Source: Tanypteryx hageni (lineage: Eukaryota > Arthropoda > Insecta > Odonata > Petaluridae). Taken from it: a DNA stretch of 64,000 nucleotides. The position numbers were made by a program, and so were the translations under genes. This document shows, piece after piece, positions 52,870 to 64,000 of the stretch (its first letter is position 1; each line of letters opens with the position of its first letter). The DNA is taken from positions 66,769,350-66,833,349 of the forward strand of contig CM054113.1 in NCBI GenBank assembly GCA_028673005.1, given 5' to 3'. The notes under the pieces were generated by a model. The model was not told the DNA's origin and made no database searches. It saw only the letters and a list, made by a program, of their open reading frames with translations.

Positions 52870-54340
52870 ATACAATCCGAAGGGCGGAAATTGCTGTTTT
52901 TTAAAAAAAGGAAATAAACTTACAGTAAAGAATGGATTTACGCTATTTCACAAGTAATGAAATGATGCATTCTTCAACGTATTTTATTCACATCTAAGGA
53001 ATAGGAATACCAAGTAAATTTGCAAAAAGAAGAAACTTAATAACCTTCGGACAATTCCGGAAGCATCCTTAATGTTTACGGAGATGCCAGCCTAGAAGGA
53101 TTTTAAATCTGTTGTAACGCCTTTAGGTGGAAGTAAAATGCAAATGCAGCATGGTGGATCACGTCCAACTCCTAAAAAGAGATTGTCAGTTGCTTGGATG
53201 AGCAGGAATTATCTCTCGGTCACTGCTTCGTTGACTTGATACAAGCATCGCAGGCGATTAATGCGCCCGAGACACGAGCGAGGGACGAGAGCGTCATGAA
53301 GAACGTATGCAAGCGCATTTCAAACTTTTTGCCTCGCGACCCAAAGGAAGGGATGGCAACACGAAGAAAATAATTTTCTGAATTAATTTCTCATCAACTC
53401 AATAATTTTGTTCATTTTCATTTTCGATATACGTATTTCAGGTAGTCACGGTCACTTCTCACTTTTTCATTATGAACCTTACGGTCTAGTACAGATTCGA
53501 GACCCGTACCTTGAAAAGCCTCAGGATAACGCGAAATGATATATTCGAAGATGCAAGGAAAATGGATTATTTTATGAGATTTGTTGTAATAATCTATTTA
53601 TGTATTATATATTTGCTTAATATTGTATATCATCAGAATATGAGAAACTTGAAATCTACGTGGATGTTGATTACGTTTGTACCGGATTAATTCCTGAGAG
53701 AATTATTTATGCAACTTTGAAAAATTTATGTGACCAGCAGAAAAATTTATATAATTTGACAGAAATAAATCCAAGGCCATATTAAAACTCCTTTGGGCAA
53801 AACTAGATAACAAAATAGGCGCGCGCAAGCACATACTTGACGTAATACTATGCGATCAACGAGTTAAGCCGAATAAGTTTTAAAAATTGAATTAATTACG
53901 ATATTAAACTTCATAAATCTTCAAATTTTACTAAGTTTTTGCAGCTGAATTCACGTTACGCGTGAATAAATATGTCATCGATTTAAAAAATGTATTTTGT
54001 TCATTCGTAGATAGTAGGAAAAAACAATTAGTTGACGAATTGATGTAATGTGCGAATTTGTCAGGTTATTTCAGGTTCTTTTATTGTTAAATATGTAAAT
54101 GTTGATTTTTTGCGCATAAATTAATTTTTATTCTTGTTTGGCAATGATTATAGTTTTCTAGTCTTGAATCCTTATTTCTATTCCAAACAACTTTGAAATG
54201 CAGGTGAGATATTCCTTAGCGTGTTCATCAAATTGAGAAAAAACTTTCCTGGAATCGAACCCGGGACAATTGTCCGAGATTTTTAATTTTTTCGTAGCGT
54301 AAAATGCGTCTGCAAAATGCCCACTCTAATCTAATCTCTT
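52870..54340. other. No gene seen
   Basis: AT-rich DNA. A box-B-like TCCTGGAATCGAACCCGGG at about 54249 marks another worn tRNA-related repeat, like those at 30.5 and 31.4 kb. Confidence 0.4.
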
Positions 54341-54343
54341 TGT

Positions 54344-54592
54344 CAGTGGTTTCCAAACTGGGTGCCGTAACTTGTTTTTAAGGATGCCGCGATAAACTTT
54401 GTTTAGTAAATAAATCAACGAATTGGATATGTTGGTAGGTAATCAAGGCAATAATTTTTCCTCTAATAAATTGATAATGGTGTTGTAACAACAAATATGA
54501 GCGTCTAAAGTTGTAAAACCCGTATGTAATAATACAAAACCTTGTTTCAAGGCTGGGATGCCGCACCTACAAAATGTTTGGAGACCACTGCT
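54344..54592. mobile_element. hAT-type MITE
   Basis: About 250 bp starting CAGTGGTTTCCAAACTGGG and ending AATGTTTGGAGACCACTG, which are imperfect inverted termini typical of hAT elements. Inner GGTGCCG and its partner ATGCCGCACC also pair. The flanking 8 bases do not form a clear duplication, so it is old. Confidence 0.65.
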
Positions 54593-57440
54593 CGAAAAAA
54601 AATCAACTTCGTAGTTTCCCACTTCACACATAGATGTCCAAGATAGTGTTTGTGTGTGTGTGTGTGTTTATGTACATACGTGTGTGTATAACGACATTTT
54701 AATTTATTCTCTCTCATGCAATAAGCATGAAAACGGAATCTTGGCACCGAAATCATTCGTGGTCTTCGAGAGACACGCAGAGACGTTAAGCAGCGAACAT
54801 CGAGCAATGCATCGAGTGAGGCAATTACTCGAACGAGTCGGTGCGAAGGAGAAATCGATCGCACGACTCGATCTAAGCTGTGACTATATTGAGATAGAAA
54901 TAAGGTCAGCCAAATAGAGAAAATTGATTCCAGCCCCATGAGGGAAACGAGAACGGGTCGGAGGTTGAGATGCGCGGTCCGAATCCCTCGGATTGTACTC
55001 GAAAAGGATTAATCCGACGAAAAAAAGAGAATCGTATAGCCGTGAAAAGTTTTTAGGCTGCGGCGATGGCCTCCGCCCCAAGACCGAAACGACAGAGACA
55101 GACAAATGTTGTTGGCGGTGAAAATCATTCGCGATGCATTGCGAAAGATTCAGGTCGTGAAAGGTGTTGATAATTTATACCCCTTCTACTCTTCGATTTC
55201 ACTTGCCAGGAGGAAATAGTTGACAAGTCGACCTGCGCCAAGGTGTGGAAGGAACTGTACCCCTTTCTACTATCTCGTTTTACTGTTTCATATGCGAAGT
55301 ATATATACACTTTCTAAAGTAACATGATCGTGAAAAAACCGACCTCGAGACTTTGACGAATATGCGCGTTTTTGGAGCTCCTTTGTCCTAATTAGATATT
55401 AAATTCCGCCAATCGTCTGTGCACTGCTCTATAGGCTAAACGGTTTTTACAGAATCTGTTGAAATTTTGTATTTATATAGATAATCACCTGAAATGGATG
55501 CTTGGCTAAAATGAACCATATAGCACAACAACTTTCACAAAATGTCGATTTAATCAAAAATGGCGCATAGGATTTTATTAATATTCATCCAGTTATAGAT
55601 CTTGCCATCGCAAACAAAACTATACAGTGCGTCATATATATCAAAATTACTTAATTAAATTACGTAATTTTGATTACATGAAAAAGTTAAATTATAGCAC
55701 CCAAGCCCAAACCTACATACCATTTGACATTAGCCGCACTCGCGTGCACGGATATGAGAAAGCCTGTCCGATCCATGTTACACCGATTGTTTGCGCAATA
55801 TGCGAAATGTATCATCCTAGCGCGAATAACGAAAAGGAGAGTAAAGGAACAACTACTTTAAGGAAGAGCGGAAAGGGGAAGGTCGACCGTTCACATTTAT
55901 CTTCTCAATTCCCTCGTCCTCCCGGCTTCCGGCCACTTCTTGCGATCCAACCATTTAAACCGAGAACGTGAATTATCCCTCACAGACTTCTTTCCCTCGC
56001 GAAGCTTTTTCCCCTTCTCCACCTTCCTCCATCATCCTTTCATAATCTTCCATTCTCCTCTCCCTCAATTTTCTCCCTTTCCTCTCGTTATGAAAGAATA
56101 AAACCACTGTTCTCAGATCGACTGTACACTTTGACTAGCAAAGTATTACGTAATCGATTACATATCGCGCCTCTTCGCGATGGTTACCTAATGTATCTAG
56201 GATGGTTGATATAAATGTTTCGAGACTGTCTTATATCTCGCTCTTGGTCATATAAATTTTTTTTGCGAGGGAGAGCGACCTTTTCTCTGAGGGTAGGTTA
56301 CGAGAATGCCTTACGCTGATCGAAAGAAAGATTCGTCCATGAAGGTAGGCGGTTACTAGGTCAGTGTTCTGGAGGTGACTGCCCGGGCAAAGGTAAACAG
56401 TCTTAAGTTTGTTGATGGCTCGTATTTGACAGAATTAAGATTCTTCGATCTTCCAAACTTACAATAAAATTATATAAAGTTAGAGGATAAGAATATTAAC
56501 GCAAGTATTTATACCTATAACTGTGTTTAACTCGGAGAAATTAGTTTCGGAAACATTTTTTTCATTATGCGGTAAGCTTCCGACTTACCGGAGATCTAAT
56601 GACAGGAATTTAGATTTACCGGAACTTTTTAAACTTATAACTTGAAAGCTTTTTATGATGCATTACGTGCGTACACGCCCTAATTTTACTTGTCCTATTC
56701 TTAATAAAGGGGTTAATAAGTACTGCGCTATTATTTTAGGTACCTAACAGTAATCTGACTTTTCTTTTTTTCTTTAATTGTTTTCTTTACTATTTTAATA
56801 TTTGCTCAATTTTTAAATTGTGTGTACTTTGTTAGGCTTGTCGATCAACCGGAATCTACGGTTAACTGGAATAGACTCGGTTCCGAGTCATCTGGTGAAA
56901 CGGGAGTATGATCTATTTCAATATTTCCTGAAACTGTCTTAGAAGGTAGTCTAAACAAAAAAATAATTTAAAAATAAACAGCGAGTGCCGAGATTACGTG
57001 AATGCTGCGGAACAAAGTTTTCCTATTCACGCAAATACTCTTTGAATTACGTGCTTCGTACCTCGGAAGTATATGCACTTTTCCTACAGCAATCATTCCC
57101 CTCATTGATGAGTGAGTCACATGAACGATTTTATTGTTTGTTCGAAAGGAAACGCGTTAAGCCTTAGGATCTTTTTATATAACTCCTCAATTTCCATTGG
57201 CTCTGCGTCGTATTGACACATTAATGGAATCCTCCTACCCAATGCAGGCGGCCTCACTGGTGCGCGAGCGAAGGTCGAAATTTACGGAATGAAAGTGTTG
57301 TCGATGTCTTCTGAGGAAGGCCACTCAAGATTCGCATTACTCTGAGTAAAAGGGATCTTAACTACATTTGCTTGAGACATAATGTGAACATTAGAAATCA
57401 TCGCGTGTTTGGGCGCAGTCTTTTTTGGACCGGCCTGAGG
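54593..57440. other. No certain gene
   Basis: The GT microsatellite at 54648-54667 is followed by a slightly GC-richer part (54720-55300) with an 87-codon frame of no recognised type. The rest is AT-rich with no transposon ends seen. A weak acceptor-like CCTACCCAATGCAG near 57246 precedes a short GC-rich piece but has no matching donor. Confidence 0.35.
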
Positions 57441-57444
57441 TACT

Positions 57445-58118
57445 GGACAGGGGTCTAGGAAAATTCACCGACCACAATTCATCGAAATGTAAATTCACCG
57501 AACCACAATTCATCGATGTATTATTCATCAAAATTTCAAAATCATCTCATGGAGATGGGAGAAGGGGGAGAGACTGATTATAACAATTGGAAAAATAATA
57601 AGTAAGAACAAACCTCGAACGTTTAAGGGTATGGGTATGGGGAGGAAAGAAGGAAGATTAAACATAAAATGAAATACTGGCATCAAGGATGTCTTTCGAA
57701 TTCAATCTACTCGTAGATGAATAATAAACAATAAATAAACAAATTAAGGTCACAGGAGTGGGGAAGATTAAGCATTTCAAAAATAAAACTGGTATCATGG
57801 ATTTATTTCGAATGCAAATAACTCCTAGATGAATAATAAACAATAAATAAACAAATTAAGCTCACGAGGGTTGGGATAGAAGGAGGAAAGAGGAAAGGTT
57901 AAACATTTCAAAACGAAATATTGGTATCATGGATGTCTTTCGAATGCAAATAACTCGTAGATGAATAATAAACTATTAATAAACAAATTAAGTAATTTCG
58001 ATGAATAATACATTCGATGAATTGTGGTTCGGTGAATTTACATTTCGATGAATTGTGATTCGATGAATTGTGATTCGGTGAATTGTGGTCGATGGATTGT
58101 GGTCTATGAATTTTCCGT
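57445..58118. mobile_element. TIR element with internal tandem repeats
   Basis: The left end, with CACAATTCATCGAAATGTAA and ATTCACCGAACCACAATTC, is inverted at 57995-58118. The right arm carries extra copies of the CACAATTCATCGA word. Between the arms are three tandem units (about 57605-57750, 57750-57862 and 57862-57993, spacing 112 and 132 bp), each ending GAATAATAAACAATAAATAA or close to it. There is no coding frame. The family is not known to me. Confidence 0.65.
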
Positions 58119-58248
58119 AAGCCAGTGGACAGCCAGGCGGCTGCCGGGTTCGTCCTAATCTAGGGAGCACTTTCCCTATAACCTATCTACCGTATTTATC
58201 CGAATATCATCATCATCATAGGTAGTCTGTCCGTAGACAGGTCCGTGA

Positions 58249-61193
58249 TTATTCTTGGTTAAACCTGGTTCTCCATATACTCCTATTTTCCGCTGTCCTC
58301 TTTATATCTTGATAACTCTCTTTCCCTTTCAAATCGTCTATCAGCTGAAACCTTTTCCTACCTCTTTCCCTTTTCCCATCTAGTTTTCCTTCTAACACGT
58401 CTTTAATCATACTCTCTCTCCTCAGGTAATGTCCAACCCAGTTAGCCTTCCTCTTTCTGATAGTCTGTATAATCATTCGCTTCTCTCCTATTCTTCGAAG
58501 CACTTCATCGTTTTTCATCCTATCTGTCCATTTTATCTTCAGCATTCTCCTCCAAGTCCACATTTCAAAGCTTTCCAAGTATTTGATGTCATTTTTCCTT
58601 AGCGTCCATGTTTCTGCCCCATACAATGCTATACTCCATACGTAGCATTTTATCAACTTCTTGCGGATATCTTCCCTTATATTCCCTGTAAGTAGTTGTT
58701 TCTTTCTCCTGAAAGCCGCTTTTGCTTTTCCTATTCTAGTTTTGATCTCATCCGTACATTTTGCCTCTCGTGTTATGATACTTCCAAGGTATTTATATTC
58801 TGAAACTTGTTCTAATGGCTTTCCCCCAATAGTTATGTTCAGATTCTCTTCTTTACCCGATATTCGAATGACCTTGGATTTTTCTGTATTTATTTCCATA
58901 CCGTATTTTCTTCCTGTTATCACTAGTCCATTTATAATTTTTTGTAGCTCCTCTTCCTTTCTTGCTAGAAGTACTTGATCATCTGCGTATTTCACTGTTC
59001 TTATAATCCTTCCTCCAATTTTGAAATCCCCTGTGCCTTCTAAAGCTTCTTGCATTAGACTTTCTCCATATATATTGAATAGGGTTGGCGATAGGCAGCA
59101 GCCTTGTCTTACTCCTCTACCGATATTTATTCCGCAGGTGTCACATTCTCAAACCTGGCCTTTACAACTTGATTCTCATATAGATTCCTAATCAGTCTCC
59201 TGTCTTTCCAGTCTACACCTATATCCTTTAATATCTTCATCAACTTTACCCAATTTACTCTATCAAAGGCCTTCTGCCAGTCTACGAAACATGCGCAGAT
59301 ATCTTGACTGTATTCTATTGCCCTTTCTGATATGATTCTAACTACTCCTATAGCATCTCTAGTTCCTCGTCCTTTTCTGAAACCGAATTGATCTTCCCCT
59401 ATTATTTCTTCTGCCTTTTTCTCCAGCCTTTTATTAAGAATCCTCGTGATGATCTTCTATGTGTGTGACAGAAGGCTTATCGTTCTGTAATCTTTACACT
59501 GCATTGCCTTTGGCTTCTTCTTTAGAGGGATCATTGTTACTTCTAGGAAATCCTGAGGCCACTCTCCCGTGTCGTAAATCTTATTAATTAATTTCGTGAT
59601 CGCTTTTAGTCCTTCTGATCCTATGACTTTAAGTATCTCAGCCGGTATTCCATCGCTGCCCGTGGCTTTCCCCTTCTTTAGTCCCACTATCGCTTTTTCT
59701 ACTTCGCTCTCCATAATACTTGGTCCTAAGTTGTCTTCTTCAATGTTTTCCTCATTTTCCAGTTCTATTTTTGCCGCTCCTGCCTGTTTGCCGTATAATT
59801 CCTTAATGTATTCTTCCCATACCTGTGCTACATCCTTTGTTTCTGAGACTATCTTCCCATCCGTATTCATAATTCCTTTACCACAAATTCCATTAGACTT
59901 CTTATCTTCTAATTCCAGTGCCCTAGCGTACATCATATCGTACCGTCCTAACTTCTCCATTTGTTCTATTTCATCACATTTTACTTTTATCCAATTTTCT
60001 CTAGCTTTATCTGTTACCCTTCTCAACTCATTGTTTATACGCCTATAGTTCACTCTACCTTCTTCACTGTTAACGTTTTACCATTTTCGTCTCTCATTCA
60101 TTTTCTCCAGCATTTCCTTCGTGATCCATGGTTTTCTGATTTTCTTCTCTTGTTTTCCAATCTCTTTATCCAAGGTATCCTTGATACTGGTTTTAATTTC
60201 ATTCCATTCTATATCGACGGTCTTCGGTTTATTTTCCAACTTTTTTCTTAGGTTATCTTCCAACTTCATGCTGACTACATCCTGCCTTTCTTTCAGTTTT
60301 TCTAGGTCCCAGGTCTGTCTTTCTCTTCTCGTTTTTCTTATTTGTTTGAGCTTTGTACTCACGTCAAGTATTAGAAGGCTGTGATCTGAATCAATGTCTG
60401 CTCCTTGCAATGCCTTGGCGTTCTTTATGCTGTTCCTGAATCTTTGTTTTACAAGGATGTAATCTATTTGGCATCTCATTCTATCTCCTGGGCTTTTCCA
60501 TGTGTATAACCTTCGTTTATGGTTTTTGAACCATGTATTAGTCACTACAAGGTCATTATTGATGCAGAATTCTACGAGTTTCTCCCCTCCTCGATTTCTC
60601 TTCCCAAGTCCGTATTGCCCGACAACATTTTCTTCCTGTCCTTCTCCGACTATGCTGTTCCAATCTCCCATTATTATGCAGTTTACCTTTCCTCTTCCGT
60701 CTTCTTCGTAAATTTCATTAATTTGCTCATAGATCTCATCTATTTCTTCATCGTCATGAGCTGACGTTGGCATATATACCTGGATTATCAGCATGTCCAC
60801 TGGGACTGCTTTTAGCTTTATTGCCATCAGTCTATCGTTCGTTGCTATTATCTTTGTCACGCTTTTCATCATATCTTTCCTAAGTACCAGAGCTACTCCC
60901 CTTTCCGCACTATTTCCTCCAGAATAAAATACCGTGAATTCTTCCGAGTCGAACTGTCCTTCTCCCTCCCATCTAGTTTCGCTTAGCCCTATAATGTCAA
61001 CTCTATTTCTTCTCATTTCTTCTTTCAAGTTCTCTAGCTTTCCTGCCTTTCTCATAGTTCTTACGTTCCAAGTCCCTATTCGTAATTTACTTTCGACAAA
61101 TGTTTTCCTCAAGGCAGTCCCCGCCCGGAGATCCGATTGGGGGACTATTTTACCTCCGGATTGTTTTACCTCGAGAGAACTCATATTGTCCAA
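58249..61193 (-). pseudogene. LINE polyprotein with three breaks
   Basis: Compared with the intact copy at 40675-43671: a nonsense TAA after the KW of RRKW (about 60078), a nonsense TAG in the HTSKI region (about 59456), and a 1-bp deletion near 59143 between the DRRLIRN and GVRQGCC blocks. A 3-bp insertion adds one Lys near 60243, and a 2-bp insertion near 61200 changes the frame before the MSSLEV Met. The remaining pieces are otherwise nearly identical, including KYADDQVLLA, so the copy is recent but dead. Confidence 0.9.
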
Positions 61194-61403
61194 CCATATA
61201 TAATCTTTACTAGGGATTGTAATGTGGTAGTTTCCCTCTTGCTTTCCACATCGCAGTACTGTAGCCGTTCAAATCGTCCTGATCACGCCTACAGCTGTAT
61301 TGGATATAGACCCAACCAACATCATTTGTTTTCGGCTCTATACCATACTGACAGTACTGCTGCCTACTGCCAGGCACTGATGATAGTTTTTTTTTTTATA
61401 AAA

Positions 61404-61480
61404 CCTCCATTCGCGGGGTTTGAACCCCCGAACTTTGCAATAGAAAGCCGACACGCTAACCACTACACCACCAAGTGCAA
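61404..61480 (-). other. tRNA-like head of the second LINE copy
   Basis: Same sequence as 43834-43909 apart from a few bases (for example CGGGGTTTGAACC for box B in plus orientation). Because it lies inside the target duplication, it was inserted together with the LINE. Confidence 0.75.
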
Positions 61481-61895
61481 TATCCGAATATAGGACGAGG
61501 TATTTTTCCTATTTTTGCATCTGAAAAATGAATGGTTGTCTTAAAACTGCGTGGTAAAAGAGGTCTACAGTTTGTGGTCAAGGATTTCAAAAGGTATGAA
61601 CGGATCAGACGATGACATTATATGGAACCAGAGTGATGAAGGAAGTGACAATGATGAGAAAAGTGAGGATTAAACCTGATTGGATGTGGGATGGATTTCT
61701 TTGGATAATGCTTTTTGTTTATTTTTGTCATGTTTGTCCTTGTAATGTGCGTGTTATATGGTTTAGCTTAAATAATATATCTTAAAAATTGTTCTTCTCT
61801 GGGTAATTGAAAATTCTTATACTCAGGTAACTACTTTTTTCCTTCTACAACTACAAATTTTTGGGAGGTCGTCTTATATTCGGGTAAATACGGTA

Positions 61896-64000
61896 TTCAT
61901 TGTTTATAAGTAGAAATGTTGTTTGCAATTTATATAACCGAAAAGACAATTTCAATGGCATTCCTTTAATTTGTGCGTAGTTATGGTTTTGATTTTTAAG
62001 GGGCAACGATTTCATTAACATGTACATATGCTTAAAATGTTTTTTTTTTTGACTCTCTAAAAGGGACATTGAAAATAAATTCCTGCCCTGGGCGCCAAAT
62101 TATCTCGGGCCGTCTCTGCCTGGATTTTAGAAGACAAATGCAAGGAATATAGGGAATTAAAATGCGTCTACGCGAAAATTATTTTGTACACTTATAGCGT
62201 TATAATTGGAGGTTGCGCTTAAGATTGAGGATTTTTCAAAGTTTCTCTTCGGTTTTCTCCTTATCTTATTTAATGAACATGGCTATTACCGTAGAACTAT
62301 CGATATTGACTCTAGAAATGGATCAGTTCTCGTCGTGCACTCGTTTATTTTCCCGGAGTAAATACGCCGTCGAATTTTTCGGGGTGGTTTGACGTGTTAT
62401 TCTTGTTCGAGAACATGGCGTCCACCTTGAAAAAAAAATATTTCTGATTAAGAGTAACACAATTTTTTTCTTTTATGTAAAAAAGCCGCGAGACTTTGGT
62501 GAGGTACGTGGAACCGTGGTGAAGGACATCCCAAGGACGAGAGTTACTGGAAGGGAATGCGAGTTTAGATTTAACTCAATTCCCTGAAATATGATTCTTT
62601 CATTCGCGCGTAATTCGATGTTTCATCGGCTGCAGTGATAAAATTAATGGAGTTGCATTTATATATGTGCAGTTAATTACTGACATTTCCTATTCACACG
62701 AGCTGACCTTATGCACAGAGTCGAGTAATTATTTTCTAATATTACTAAAAATTGATATAATTTGCACAGTAATAAGTAAGTAAGATAAATTATACGATTT
62801 TGGACCATATCATTTTACGATGAAAGACTGTTGGTAATGTGGATCCTATGCGGGGCAATTAAATTTACTGCGGTTGTTTGAGCGACGACTATTGAGTCAT
62901 TCATTCAGTATGATAAACTTACGCTCTGGCTACGATTCTGCCTTTTATCGGAAACGTAGATACTTATGGCACGCGCAGAGAAACAATGATTTGCGTGACG
63001 TTGCTGCGGGAAAATAAGATTTCCTCGTTCCCTCTTCCTAGCCTTAAGAAATGCGAGAATAATACTGTAAGATAAATTACGCGTCGGCATAAAAAACATT
63101 ATTGCCAACATAAGAAGTGAATTTACTAAAAATTACCGAGTTCACCTCATGGGCGAAAACAAATTCCTAATAAGCAATTAAGTATAAAAAATTGAAAAAT
63201 GAAGTATGTACTTGTCTTAGGTATATATGAGAATATTGTTTTGCATGCGCTTCTTATGCCAATTGGAGATACCTGAGATAAGTACTTAATTTTTCAATTT
63301 TTGATACCCAAGTGCTTATTCTGCGATTAAAAAATTAAAACGGAATTCTGCCATAGGATTAAATGCTTACGCTTTACAACAAATATTTATATGTGTGGCC
63401 ATTCTAATTGATAGGTGTATTCCTTCTATCAGGTTTTATTTGAATATGTTAAGCATCATATTTGCACATAAGCAGTTAGAATGAACGGCACTTGATTAAA
63501 TTTCACGTTTGGTCGTTTAGGACTCCAAAAATTTCACTCAATAGAAGTTCCTATGATAATTACTTTTTAAGAAAACCCGTTTCTTAGAGTCGTAAACAGC
63601 TTTAAAAAAAGTCGTTCAACAGAGAAAAGATACGGCAAAAGTCACGTTATAAATATTTTAAATGGAGGTAAATAGAAAAAAGTATCTCGTTGGTAATTTA
63701 CATATAACTTAGACACACTTGATCTAATTTGTTGGAAAGTTCTACCATTTGCCTACCTTTTTATGTCATTTTAAAATACTGCGTACGTACGCGTATCGAA
63801 ATAAACCAACCACAATGATTTATTCAACGCTGCACTGATTTTTGACGATTATGTATTGTTTGACTTTTTGTGCACATTTTTGTAATGATTTCCAAAATTT
63901 CTGATTCACTACTATTATAATATTTAATTTTAGAAATTGCCTCAGTGCGGTCATTTGAGTGCATTTAACGGTAATTTGCCACCTCTATTTATGTCCTCCC
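61896..64000. other. No gene seen
   Basis: AT-rich DNA. Two related stretches near 63180-63300 (AAAAATTGAAAAATGAAGTA and, inverted, TACTTAATTTTTCAATTTTT) form a short inverted repeat of about 35 bp per arm. No coding or RNA gene was recognised. Confidence 0.4.

Larger units (their letters stand above)
58208..61480 (-). mobile_element. Second long LINE copy, with 11-bp target duplication
   Basis: TATCCGAATAT occurs at 58197-58207 and 61481-61491, directly bordering the LINE. The copy is about 98-99% identical to 40635-43909 and starts with the same tRNA-like head. The insertion lies in the left terminus of a pogo-type MITE. Confidence 0.92.
58190..61893. mobile_element. pogo/Tigger-type MITE split by a LINE
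   Basis: Left terminus CCGTATTTATCCGAATAT (58190-58207) and right terminus, in reverse, CCGTATTTACCCGAATATAA (ending 61893), each next to TA. Without the LINE and its duplication the element is about 420 bp. Inside, near 61610-61675, a frame reading DDIIWNQSDEGSDNDEKSED resembles the acidic C-terminus of Tigger transposases, so it is an internal-deletion derivative. Confidence 0.75.

Noticed and set aside
54654..54917. 87-codon plus-strand frame
   Set aside because: It begins inside a GT microsatellite and shows no recognisable domain, splice context or repeat family.
57246..57340. Possible host exon after an acceptor-like site
   Set aside because: The frame closes after a few codons and there is no consensus donor, so the support is too weak.

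Overview
The window looks like a piece of arthropod, most likely insect, nuclear DNA. It is AT-rich and full of microsatellites, tRNA-derived SINE-like repeats, RTE-type LINEs and fragments of hAT and Tigger/pogo transposons. The only trace of a possible host gene is a short candidate first coding exon near 46.34 kb. The species cannot be named from the sequence.

The main object is a complete Polinton (Maverick, adintovirus-like) element at 12244-28423 (16,180 bp). It is bounded by a perfect 6-bp target duplication, CGTAAC, at 12238-12243 and 28424-28429. Its 758-bp terminal inverted repeats (TIRs) are about 99% identical, with no length difference. From left to right it holds: an outward-facing BIR (inhibitor-of-apoptosis) reading frame inside the left TIR; a minus-strand small gene with three short introns in its untranslated leader; a divergent promoter region with six degenerate ~30-bp repeats; protein-primed DNA polymerase B with one in-frame TAG; packaging ATPase; two small basic proteins; a chromodomain integrase; a minor-capsid-like protein with five internal repeats; a pVI-like small basic protein; the candidate major capsid protein; an adenain-like protease; three accessory genes; and, reaching into the right TIR, a fusion of an uncharacterised domain with a BIR domain. 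Replication (PolB), integration (INT), packaging (ATPase), capsid and maturation protease are all present, so this is a young provirus-like element. Its unusual cargo is a BIR domain carried by the TIRs and therefore present at both ends.

Left of the Polinton (1-12.2 kb) lie a decayed RTE-like LINE (1-3310), an inverted pair of tRNA-like repeats (3.64-3.89 kb), a decayed Tigger transposon (4.97-6.27 kb), a possible Helitron-type repeat (7.3-8.45 kb), two copies of another interspersed repeat, CT-rich low-complexity DNA, and a hAT (ZMYM1-like) transposase relic (10.6-11.24 kb).

Right of it (28.4-64 kb) is a repeat landscape with no certain host gene. One LINE family is present four times on the minus strand: a 3' fragment (31.02-31.20 kb), a rearranged 5'-truncated copy (36.24-38.85 kb), a copy with an intact 998-codon frame (40.63-43.91 kb) and a nearly identical copy with three breaks (58.21-61.48 kb). 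Both long copies begin with a tRNA-like segment, and in the last one the target duplication shows that this segment moved with the LINE. That copy sits inside a small pogo-type MITE. Other items are two large inverted repeats, a tRNA-headed SINE at 45.17 kb, a TIR element with internal tandem repeats at 57.45-58.12 kb, and long stretches (46.4-51.7, 52.8-57.4 and 61.9-64 kb) in which I see no gene; these could be intronic or intergenic.
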